DNA of 64,000 nucleotides. Source: Bacteroidaceae bacterium. GTDB taxonomy: Bacteria; Bacteroidota; Bacteroidia; Bacteroidales; Bacteroidaceae. Location of the stretch: positions 62,001 to 126,000 of the forward strand of contig JAFYYH010000022.1 in the NCBI GenBank assembly GCA_017557635.1. Reading direction: 5' to 3'. This document shows, in pieces, positions 55,620 through 63,208 of this stretch (positions within the stretch are counted from its first letter, which is position 1; every line of letters begins with the position of its first letter). The notes beneath the pieces are model-generated. The model was not told the origin of the DNA and searched no databases. It worked only from the letters and a program-made list of their open reading frames with translations. A program made the translations under genes and the position numbers.

Positions 55620-56954
55620 TCAATTGTTTCTAAAATATACTATTTCTCGTTTTGTTGCATTCTGAAGCGGTTCAGTATAACCCGGCCGCATAAGTTCCTC
55701 CACGCGTGCCGCCCAGTTGTGCTGAGCGTCATACTGGTACTGCGGATATTTCTCAACCGTCACGCCGGTAGCGCCGCTGTAGCGCGTCCGTTTCTCAATC
55801 AGGTCATGGTTGGCATTATAATCGCACTCATAAAAATCAATCTCATGCGGCTCGTCGGTCCCTACAAATGAGTAAGAAGCAACAAGCATCCTTTGCGAAT
55901 TATCCACAAAATCATAAGCATCAACCGCCGTACGCAGCATCTTGAGCATGCCGTTGGCGTAATAGCCGCAATTGGTCACATACCCGCGGCTGGTGTAAGG
56001 CAGCATCATCCGGCAGTTATTGAAGTACTGATAAGACACCCTTGACGTATCACACTTGAGCGTAATCTTATCGCCGGAGCCGTCCTGAACCCATTTTTCC
56101 TCAACAATCAACAGCCTGCTGTCACCGTCAAAGACATAACGGGTGTCAATGTGCGTCTCATCGGCCCCGTCAATCAAAGTCAGGCATGAAGCCGACAGGT
56201 CCGGCACAATCATACCCTCCAGCGACTCACTGAGCGGATCAGGATCCATCCAACCCTTGGCCGATGCAGCCACGAACTTGCCCGCGTTCCCATACTCATA
56301 GCGCCACTTGCGTACTACCGTACCGGTAGCATCGGCCTTAACCGTACAGGTGAGCCTGTGGTCAGCCTCATCATAAGTGTACGTACGCGTAGTATCGTAT
56401 CGGTTGGCAACCTTGTCAACATTCTTATGCTCCAACAGGTTACCGCGCTGGTCAAACTTATAGATTGAAGATTCCGTAGAGCGCCTGTTATCCGTAATAG
56501 TCATCTGCTCCGGCATCCCGTGCAGTCCAAGACGCTGAGTCACAGTACGTTTCCAGTAAGTCATGTCATGCCACAACTCGCCCGCAATCTGCTGCACCTT
56601 AAACACCATTATCATCGTGGCCGATTCCACCACGATCGATGTCTGACGCGCCTGAGTCCCCGAATTCTCCTCCACATGGATATAGATGGTATCGCAGCCC
56701 TTTGAGCCGTCATGCTTTGAAAGAGTGCACCAGTCGCCGCCCTTGGCCACATCCGCGTGCCAATCGGACCCCGAATTAATTACCAGTTCGGCCGAATCCG
56801 GAACACTGCTCATAACAGGAATTGTGGTCGAATCATTCACCACAGTCTTAACGCCCTCATCAATCAGGACCTCCTTGTCCAACAGGTCACAGCCGGACAT
56901 AATCATCCCGATTACGGCCGATGCCAGCAAGGCGGCAAAAACAGTTCTTCTCAT
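55620..56954 (-). CDS. BACON-domain lipoprotein with YD-like repeats
   Basis: 444 residues. SPII signal with Cys22 (MSGCD). Residues about 50-130 form a BACON-like beta-sandwich (SGSDWHADVAKGGDWCTLSK ... GTQARQTSIVV), a domain often proposed to bind carbohydrate or mucin. The remainder has YD/RHS-like strands (YKFDQRGNLLEHKN, YTYDEADHRLTCTV, YQYDAQHNWAARVEE). Likely a surface binding protein. It may be co-transcribed with guaA although no functional link is apparent. A TAAATTTG box lies at 56977-56984 on the minus strand. Confidence 0.82.
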   Translation of the reverse strand: MRRTVFAALLASAVIGMIMSGCDLLDKEVLIDEGVKTVVNDSTTIPVMSSVPDSAELVINSGSDWHADVAKGGDWCTLSKHDGSKGCDTIYIHVEENSGTQARQTSIVVESATMIMVFKVQQIAGELWHDMTYWKRTVTQRLGLHGMPEQMTITDNRRSTESSIYKFDQRGNLLEHKNVDKVANRYDTTRTYTYDEADHRLTCTVKADATGTVVRKWRYEYGNAGKFVAASAKGWMDPDPLSESLEGMIVPDLSASCLTLIDGADETHIDTRYVFDGDSRLLIVEEKWVQDGSGDKITLKCDTSRVSYQYFNNCRMMLPYTSRGYVTNCGYYANGMLKMLRTAVDAYDFVDNSQRMLVASYSFVGTDEPHEIDFYECDYNANHDLIEKRTRYSGATGVTVEKYPQYQYDAQHNWAARVEELMRPGYTEPLQNATKREIVYFRNN

Positions 56955-56976
56955 AAAAAGCGTAATTAGGTTCTTA

Positions 56977-56984
56977 CAAATTTA
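56977..56984 (-). promoter_or_regulatory. -7 box of the BACON lipoprotein gene
   Basis: Minus strand TAAATTTG, 23 bases from the ATG. Confidence 0.55.
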
Positions 56985-57028
56985 TATATTTTTATAACAA
57001 CATGAAAAGCCCAATTGTCACAATAAGT

Positions 57029-57036
57029 TAACTTTG
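57029..57036 (+). promoter_or_regulatory. -7 box of the adk-cupin gene
   Basis: TAACTTTG, 35 bases before the ATG at 57071. Confidence 0.55.
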
Positions 57037-57070
57037 TGCAGTTTTTTGAAAAACAATAGCCATACACAAT

Positions 57071-58054
57071 ATGAAATACTACATCCTATTCGGCCCTCCG
57101 GGCGCAGGTAAAGGCACACAGGCAGGTGCCATATCAGAGAAATACAACCTGAAACACATAAGCACAGGTGAGATGCTGCGTAATGAGATCGCAGCAGGTA
57201 CAGAACTTGGCAAACAGGCCAAGGAACTGATCGATGCCGGCAATCTGGTACCCGACAGCGTAGTTGAGGGCATGATTGAGAGCACCTTCAACAACAACAA
57301 GAACGTAGCAGGATTCCTGCTCGACGGATTCCCCCGCACCCTTGGCCAGGCTGTTGACCTGGATGAGATGCTTGCCCGCCGCGGTGAGAAGGTAAATGCC
57401 GTAATCTCAATAATGATTAAGGATGAGACCATCAAGCAGCGCATCCAGCACCGCGCCGAGATTGAGGGTCGTGCCGATGACGCCAATGAGGAGACCATAA
57501 AGAACCGCATAGCAACATATCACAAGCAGACCGAGCCCCTTATCACATATTACAAGAACGCCGGCAAGTACCAGGAGGTAGACGGCGAGTGCGGCGGCAT
57601 TGAGGACGTACGCAAGGCCATGTTCCGCGTGTTCAAGGGCATCGACCGCAAGTTCATGGAGCGTCAGGTAGTACTTGATGACTCACTGCTTGATAAGGTA
57701 CAGATGCTGGCTCAGGAGTCACCCCGTCTGCGCATGAATTACGATTTGCGCAACAGTGAGGATGACCAGTCACAGCGTATGCTCAACGTAATGCTGCCCG
57801 GCACCCACACCACCATCCACAAGCACAATCTGTCAAGCGAGACCGTTATGCTTATGCGCGGTAAGATGGATACCGTATTCTACAACAACAAGGGCGTTGA
57901 GATGCAGCGCATCCACATGGGTGGCGATACAGGCGTCTTTGGCGTGAACATCCCCAAGGGCCAGTGGCACACCTTTGAGGTCTATGACCTTAGCATCATC
58001 TTCATGGCTCAGGATGGTCCCTGGAGCCCCCTCTCCAAGGAGAACATGCTCTAA
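57071..58054 (+). CDS. adk: Adenylate kinase fused to a WbuC-type cupin
   Basis: 327 residues. Residues 1-190 are a complete short adenylate kinase: P-loop GPPGAGKGTQ (8-17), AMP site FLLDGFPRT (82-90), and the short lid RIQHRAEIEGRADD, converting ATP + AMP to 2 ADP. Residues ~199-320 are a full WbuC-family cupin: DDSLLDKVQMLAQESPRLRM, HTTIHKH, an ET pair and GQWHTFEV, with probable metal ligands H250, H252, E257 and H300. Adenylate kinases normally end near residue 190-215. The junction is continuous in one frame with no stop, so this is a fusion rather than two genes. WbuC is often found near O-antigen genes; the polysaccharide operon follows downstream. Confidence 0.94.
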   Translation: MKYYILFGPPGAGKGTQAGAISEKYNLKHISTGEMLRNEIAAGTELGKQAKELIDAGNLVPDSVVEGMIESTFNNNKNVAGFLLDGFPRTLGQAVDLDEMLARRGEKVNAVISIMIKDETIKQRIQHRAEIEGRADDANEETIKNRIATYHKQTEPLITYYKNAGKYQEVDGECGGIEDVRKAMFRVFKGIDRKFMERQVVLDDSLLDKVQMLAQESPRLRMNYDLRNSEDDQSQRMLNVMLPGTHTTIHKHNLSSETVMLMRGKMDTVFYNNKGVEMQRIHMGGDTGVFGVNIPKGQWHTFEVYDLSIIFMAQDGPWSPLSKENML

Positions 58055-58065
58055 GCAGCACCAGC

Positions 58066-58200
58066 GGCGGTACCATTGGGGACGGTTCTGTTTGGTACCG
58101 TTTTATAACTAGCTACAAAAAGAACAGCGACTTACAATTAAGCCGCTGTTTCTTATTTAGCAAAACGGTACCAAACAGAACCGTCCCCAATGGTACCGCC
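58066..58200. repeat. Inverted pair of REP-like palindromes with 39-nt perfect arms
   Basis: Arms 58066-58104 and 58162-58200 are perfect inverted copies (GGCGGTACCATTGGGGACGG continuing TTCTGTTTGGTACCGTTTT). It lies between convergent adk and the Wzz-like gene and encloses a normal terminator. Confidence 0.85.
58117..58155. terminator. Bidirectional terminator nested in the REP pair
   Basis: GAACAGCG (58122-58129) pairs with CGCTGTTT (58144-58151), A-rich before and T-rich after. Confidence 0.7.
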
Positions 58201-58208
58201 TCAGCTCG

Positions 58209-59324
58209 CTAAGCGAACTGCTCTTTCAGTTTGGGCCAGTAGTTCTTGGCAAGGACGATTCCGCAGCCTAGGATGCCTCCGAAGAATGTCCAGACGATTA
58301 ATGTCTTGGCGCGGCTGTTTGACGGTCTGTCGGGAACTGTGACGGGCTGGATCACTGTCAGCACAGGAGTATCGCGCTTTACTTGGAGCTTGGCCTGCTC
58401 CAACTGCTTGGCAAGTTCGCTGTAGATAGCATTTGACGTATTGTACTTAGACTGAATACGGTCATGCTCAATACGGTCCTTAGTTGTAGTGATGTTCTGA
58501 GTCTTATCAGTAATCTTAGCTAACTGCTCCTGATATGACTCAGTCTCCTTCTTGATTTCATCATAGCGGGCCTGAATATACTCAAGTTCACTCTCAGACT
58601 TCTCAATACGGAAACGTGTAATCTCCTCCTGCAGCAACTGCTGAGCCTTCATAGCCAGTTCTGCGGTCTGAATCGGCTCAGAACCCACAACATTCAGAGT
58701 GATGTAACCCTCCTTCTTATCGACGGCAAGCGAAACACTCTCGCTTATAGCCTTCAGGACCTTGACCTCATCCTTGGTCAGGACCAGCGGCTTGGGATTG
58801 TCATCGGCCCCGTCAGAAGGCAGCACGATATCGGGTTTCTCCTTACGGATAGCGCCCAGGATTACGCCAGGAAGGCCGATGGTGTACTTCTTGATTGTAC
58901 CCATTACGGTAGGCTTTGCAATCTCGGTTGCATATGTGAACATGCTCACTGCGGTGTCAACCTTTGCGTAGTGTACCGGAGTGTACATCAGCTCCTTACG
59001 GAAAGGAACACTGTTTACAATCTGCGGATAGATAAGCGGTGAAAGCTCGGCACCACCGGCCGATGAACCTAAATCTATGCCTGCCAGTGAGGCCAGACTG
59101 CTCAGAGATGAACTTGACTTGGAACCACCCACCTGAGGCACCATTACAGTGCTAACCGAGTAGGTACGCTTCATAGTCAGCGCAGCCACAAAACCAAGCA
59201 CAATAAACGCACAGGTCCAGATAATGATGGTCTTGCGGCCATCCCAAAGCTGCTTAACCAGCGCCATTATGTCTATGCCCTCCTCATCATCCATGAGAGG
59301 AGCGTTATTCATATCTTCCTGCAT
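58209..59324 (-). CDS. Wzz-type polysaccharide co-polymerase
   Basis: 371 residues. Membrane helices near both ends (TIIIWTCAFIVLGFVAALTM and VWTFFGGILGCGIVLAKNYW) enclose a periplasmic domain with a long coiled coil (about 215-300, EITRFRIEKSESELEYIQ...). A Pro-rich pre-TM2 motif VIQPVTVPDRPSN is typical of the family. It sets chain length and/or couples export. No tyrosine kinase domain is attached. One base separates its ATG from the Wza-like gene's stop, so the two are co-translated. Confidence 0.92.
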   Translation of the reverse strand: MQEDMNNAPLMDDEEGIDIMALVKQLWDGRKTIIIWTCAFIVLGFVAALTMKRTYSVSTVMVPQVGGSKSSSSLSSLASLAGIDLGSSAGGAELSPLIYPQIVNSVPFRKELMYTPVHYAKVDTAVSMFTYATEIAKPTVMGTIKKYTIGLPGVILGAIRKEKPDIVLPSDGADDNPKPLVLTKDEVKVLKAISESVSLAVDKKEGYITLNVVGSEPIQTAELAMKAQQLLQEEITRFRIEKSESELEYIQARYDEIKKETESYQEQLAKITDKTQNITTTKDRIEHDRIQSKYNTSNAIYSELAKQLEQAKLQVKRDTPVLTVIQPVTVPDRPSNSRAKTLIVWTFFGGILGCGIVLAKNYWPKLKEQFA

Positions 59325-59325
59325 A

Positions 59326-61995
59326 TTACTTAAGTCTGTCTATCAGAATGATAAGTGAAATAACCGATGTCAGAGTAGATACAGACTGGTTGAATGTCTG
59401 ACCCCAGTTAACCTTCTCCTTAGGAGTCTCCAGTTTCTCACGCTTCTCGCGGTCAATGCTAACTGAAATCACACTACCCGGCTCAACCTCAGGATAGTTG
59501 CGGATACCCAGGAAACCGCGTTTTGTACCCTCAGTCTGATAGTTAGGCATGGTCACAGTCACACTGTTCTTGTTTGCAACCTTCTGGAAACCACCGGCAT
59601 AATGACGTATGTACCACGCAGCGCTGTGCTTGCCGTCATACACCATAATCTTATTGGCAGCAGAGAACTCCTCAGGAACATACTGTCCCATACGTGTACC
59701 AATCTCGCGGATTGTAATGATGTTCTCCTGACGAACAATGTTGACTACATCACCCTCCATCAGAATAATGTCAGAACTTACCTTACCCTTGTTGCTCTTT
59801 GCCTTATCCAGGTTCACGCCTATGTTGCCACGACCGTTATATGTACGGAACAGACGTGCATACGGATCGGCATCATCCAAAAGACCGCCTGCCATCTGGA
59901 TAACCTCCCAGAGCTGTGTCTTGTTGTCATCCAGCATATAAACGCCCGGGTATTTAACTCGGCCGTTAATCTCAACTGTACGGCCTGTGGTAAAGTCAGG
60001 AGTCATGCGGACAACAATCTGATCAAACGGCTGGAGCTGGAAATCAGTCTTAGGATTATAATCCTCATCAACCTCAAGGGTTATAAGGTCGAATGACGAA
60101 GTCTTCTCAGATACGTTCAGGCGGAACACCTCAACACGGTCAAAAGCAGCTCCAACCTCAAAACCTCCAGCCATTGTGAGCAGGTCGTGGATGGTAACTG
60201 ACTCGTCATAAGTGATGTTCACGGGGTTCTTAACCGCACCGTTAACTCTGAGTTCACCCACGTTGGCGTATGTAGAGTTGTCATAAACGTTCAACTGGTC
60301 ACCCGGCTGCAACTCCTTGTCAAGGTCATTGTCAAGAGAAACAGTGATGTACTCCATCTTGGCTGGGTTCTCCAGATCCTTGCGGAATATGTAAGCAACG
60401 GGATAAACGCTCGGTTTCAGACCGCCGGCGTACTCGATTGCCTGCCCCACTGTCATGCGGTCATTAAGACCGAATGTGCGGCTGAACGGCTCACGAACCT
60501 GGCCGTTCACGCTGATTGTCTCAACGTCACGGTATGCAGACTGAGCAAGCACCTTAACAACGTCACGTGCCTGAAGCTCAAAATCAGGATTGCCGTCAAT
60601 GCCCGGGAACGGAACCGTCAGAATCTCAACGGTTTCATCGGACTTGGTGCGCTCTACGAATACGAAGTCTGTCTTTGCGGTATATCTGGGTTTTGCCTTC
60701 TCAATCAGTCCCTGCAGGCTGCTGTTGCCCTCCAGGTCATAATTACCGCCGTAGTAAACATCACCGTTAATGGCAACGTAATTCTCCATCGGCACAGTTG
60801 ACTGGTGAATCATAACGGCATCACCGTTGCGCAGGTCAACCTTCTGCTTGCCGCTCATGACATCGGCCAGGTTGAACTCCAGATACTTGCGCTCGCCGTT
60901 CTCATAACGCTCCACCTGAACATAATCCATATAAGCGTTGTAAACCAGACCGCCGGCATACTCAATCAGTTCCTTAAGTCCCTCACCCTTTACCATCTCA
61001 TAGCGCATGGGGCGGTTAACGGCACCGCTGATGCGTACAATGTTCTGAGCAACAGGAATATACAGAACATCACCGTTCTGCAGGTCATACTGTATCTTTG
61101 AATCGGGCTTGGTCATGTAGGTGTACAAGTCAAGACGGCTGTTCTTACCGCCGCGTGACAGCTGAATCTCACGAACAGATCCCATCTCCAGCGGACCGCC
61201 CGCAGCAGCAATGGCGTTGAAAACAGAGTTCAGAGCCGACAGAGTAAAGCCGCCCTGAACGCCAACCTCACCGTAAATGCTCACCTGAATGGTACGGGCG
61301 GTGGTGATTGTAACCGCAATCTGATCCTCGCGGAACGAGTAGTGACTTGCCAGTTTGCTCTGAATGGCCTTGCGAGCCTGAGCAATGGTCATACCCTTAA
61401 GGAATATCTTGCTAGAACCTGCGGGCTGAATTGAACCGTCGGCAGCAATGCGCTGGTGTATCTCGGTCTGTGATGAACCGAATATTGAGATGTGAACCTC
61501 ATCGCCCTCACCCAACACGTATGTATCAGGGGCCTGAGCGCCATCGGTTGTACGGAACACCTCTAATGACTTGCCGGTAAAGAGCGAGTGGCCGTAGATA
61601 TCGTTTCCTTCGGTTGGTGAAACATTATTTTCTTGGAGAGCAGTCTCAAGAGCAGCCTCTGCAGCAGCCTCACCATTGGTTGACTGAGGTATATCAATTG
61701 CGCTGGTCACTACCTCAACGCCACCGGTTGCGGCAGCAGCGGGGTTTGTATCGGCCGCAGCCTTCTCAGCCTGCATCCTGTTCAGGATCTCCATCACACG
61801 GCCCTGATAATTAGCATATTCTGTAGGAGGAATGTTATCCACGTCAATACCCTCCTCCATAAGTCGGGTACGGACCTCAGTCTCATTAAGTCCTCTTTTC
61901 TGCAACTCGGCCTGAGCCATTGCCATCATCGAAGCGCTCTGTGCAAACGCCACCATAGGCAACATCGCAAACAAAACTGCCAAAACTTTCTTCAT
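59326..61995 (-). CDS. Wza-like outer membrane polysaccharide export protein
   Basis: 889 residues. Signal peptide (MKKVLAVLFAMLPMVAFAQ) then Gln/Ala-rich helix, Poly_export domain (GEGDEVHISIFGSSQTEIHQ ... TIAQARKAIQSKL), and a series of about six SLBB domains (each with VxINGxVxxPG-like strands, for example VRISGAVNRPMRYEM, ISVNGQVREPFSRTF, VEINGRVKYPGVYML), ending in a hydrophobic helix. It is longer than E. coli Wza (~380), as usual for Bacteroidota. ATG at 62004 is three codons upstream and equally possible. The stop is one base before the Wzz-like ATG. Confidence 0.93.
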   Translation of the reverse strand: MKKVLAVLFAMLPMVAFAQSASMMAMAQAELQKRGLNETEVRTRLMEEGIDVDNIPPTEYANYQGRVMEILNRMQAEKAAADTNPAAAATGGVEVVTSAIDIPQSTNGEAAAEAALETALQENNVSPTEGNDIYGHSLFTGKSLEVFRTTDGAQAPDTYVLGEGDEVHISIFGSSQTEIHQRIAADGSIQPAGSSKIFLKGMTIAQARKAIQSKLASHYSFREDQIAVTITTARTIQVSIYGEVGVQGGFTLSALNSVFNAIAAAGGPLEMGSVREIQLSRGGKNSRLDLYTYMTKPDSKIQYDLQNGDVLYIPVAQNIVRISGAVNRPMRYEMVKGEGLKELIEYAGGLVYNAYMDYVQVERYENGERKYLEFNLADVMSGKQKVDLRNGDAVMIHQSTVPMENYVAINGDVYYGGNYDLEGNSSLQGLIEKAKPRYTAKTDFVFVERTKSDETVEILTVPFPGIDGNPDFELQARDVVKVLAQSAYRDVETISVNGQVREPFSRTFGLNDRMTVGQAIEYAGGLKPSVYPVAYIFRKDLENPAKMEYITVSLDNDLDKELQPGDQLNVYDNSTYANVGELRVNGAVKNPVNITYDESVTIHDLLTMAGGFEVGAAFDRVEVFRLNVSEKTSSFDLITLEVDEDYNPKTDFQLQPFDQIVVRMTPDFTTGRTVEINGRVKYPGVYMLDDNKTQLWEVIQMAGGLLDDADPYARLFRTYNGRGNIGVNLDKAKSNKGKVSSDIILMEGDVVNIVRQENIITIREIGTRMGQYVPEEFSAANKIMVYDGKHSAAWYIRHYAGGFQKVANKNSVTVTMPNYQTEGTKRGFLGIRNYPEVEPGSVISVSIDREKREKLETPKEKVNWGQTFNQSVSTLTSVISLIILIDRLK

Positions 61996-62018
61996 ATAGT
62001 GCATTAATTAATTTGCCG

Positions 62019-62026
62019 CAAAATTA
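62019..62026 (-). promoter_or_regulatory. -7 box for the Wza/Wzz-like genes
   Basis: Minus strand TAATTTTG, 23 bases before the ATG at 61995. It suggests these two genes are transcribed separately from manA-manC. Confidence 0.55.
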
Positions 62027-62071
62027 CTAATAATATATATAATAACGCGCCCAAGCCCCGATTATTGCGCA

Positions 62072-62137
62072 GCGGTACCATTGGGGACGGTTCCGTTTGG
62101 TATCGCGGTACCATTGGGGACGGTTCCGTTTGGTATC
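62072..62137 (+). repeat. Two tandem REP-like copies (33-bp unit) after manC
   Basis: Two identical 33-bp units GCGGTACCATTGGGGACGG plus TTCCGTTTGGTATC, at 62072-62104 and 62105-62137. They lie between the manC stop codon and the Wza-like promoter. Confidence 0.85.
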
Positions 62138-62141
62138 GTTT

Positions 62142-63206
62142 TTAAGCTCCAAACTCTTTGATGCGCTGCTCCTCAGAACGCTTGCAAACCAACAGTTGTC
62201 CACCCTTCTCTGAGACAATATAACCGTCAAGTCCCTGAAGAACAACCTTCTTAAGTCCCTCAGTATGAACTACGCAATTATCACTCTCATAGAACTTTAC
62301 GTTGCCAACCACAGCGTTATTATGCTCATCCTTAACCAGTTTCTCATGAAGTGATTGCCAATTGCCCAAATCACTCCATCCAAAGTCCGCCGGATAAGTA
62401 AACACCTTACCATCAGCTGCCGCCGGCTCCATTACAGCATAGTCAATAGAAATCTTCTCACACTGCGGGAAAATCTGCAAAACGATACCATTGGGGACGG
62501 TTCCGTTTGGTACTGTTTTCAAATCCGGAACCATCTCATCCATTTGCGCAGCAAGGTCAGCCTTGTAAGCCCTGATAGATTCCGTGATCGTCTTAATGTT
62601 CCAAACAAATATTCCGGCATTCCACAGGTAGTTGCCATCGGCCAAATACTTCTTTGCAGTCTCCAGGTCCGGTTTCTCCTTGAAAGCCTCAACTGCCTGA
62701 ATCTCCATCTTAGCATCCTTAACAGGTACAGCCTTAACGTATCCATAGCCCGTTTCCGGCCTATTTGGTTTAATGCCGATGGTAACGATGAAATCATGGC
62801 CCGATGTAAACTCCAATGCGCCCGATATAACGCGTCTAAACTCCTCGGGATTCATAACCACAGCATCGCTAGGAGTAACAACAACATTAGCCTCAGGATC
62901 CTCACGCTTAATGCTCCAACAAGCCCATGCAATGCAAGGAGCCGTATTACGAGCAGCAGGCTCAGCCAGAATGTGCTCTGCAGGTATTCCAGGAATCTGC
63001 TCCTTAACAATATCCACGTAAGCCTGGTTGGTAACCACCCAGAAGTTGCTCTCAGGGCAAATACCCTTGAATCGGTCCACGGTCAACTGAATCAGCGACC
63101 GACCACAACCCAAAATATCAATAAACTGCTTAGGAAACTCCGGAGTACTAAGAGGCCAAAAACGGCTTCCAATACCACCAGCCATAATAACAACGTGATT
63201 TGCCAT
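62142..63206 (-). CDS. manC: Mannose-1-phosphate guanylyltransferase with in-frame REP copy
   Basis: Makes GDP-mannose from mannose-1-phosphate and GTP. 354 residues: MAGGIGSRFWPLSTPEFPKQ signature, ILAEPAARNTAPCIAWA, the substrate-binding TGYGYV and YLWNAGIFVW, then PQCEKISIDYAVME. Residues 231-241 (VPNGTVPNGI) are encoded by a REP copy of 30 bases, a multiple of three, just before PQCEKISID; the frame is intact. The class IV phosphomannose isomerase domain of long ManC is absent; manA lies upstream. Start at 63206 is chosen because homology begins there; its ATG is two bases after the manA stop. Confidence 0.95.
   Translation of the reverse strand: MANHVVIMAGGIGSRFWPLSTPEFPKQFIDILGCGRSLIQLTVDRFKGICPESNFWVVTNQAYVDIVKEQIPGIPAEHILAEPAARNTAPCIAWACWSIKREDPEANVVVTPSDAVVMNPEEFRRVISGALEFTSGHDFIVTIGIKPNRPETGYGYVKAVPVKDAKMEIQAVEAFKEKPDLETAKKYLADGNYLWNAGIFVWNIKTITESIRAYKADLAAQMDEMVPDLKTVPNGTVPNGIVLQIFPQCEKISIDYAVMEPAAADGKVFTYPADFGWSDLGNWQSLHEKLVKDEHNNAVVGNVKFYESDNCVVHTEGLKKVVLQGLDGYIVSEKGGQLLVCKRSEEQRIKEFGA
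62484..62513 (+). repeat. REP-like copy inside manC
   Basis: GATACCATTGGGGACGGTTC then CGTTTGGTAC, 30 bases in frame. Outer flanks AAAAC/GTTTT extend the palindrome, so the inserted unit may be 41 bases (62479-62519). Confidence 0.85.
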
Positions 63207-63208
63207 AT

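Noticed and set aside
15568-62513. REP copies as a CRISPR array
   Set aside because: Spacing is irregular (tens of bases to several kb), orientation varies, the copies are palindromic with changing arms, and no cas gene is present.
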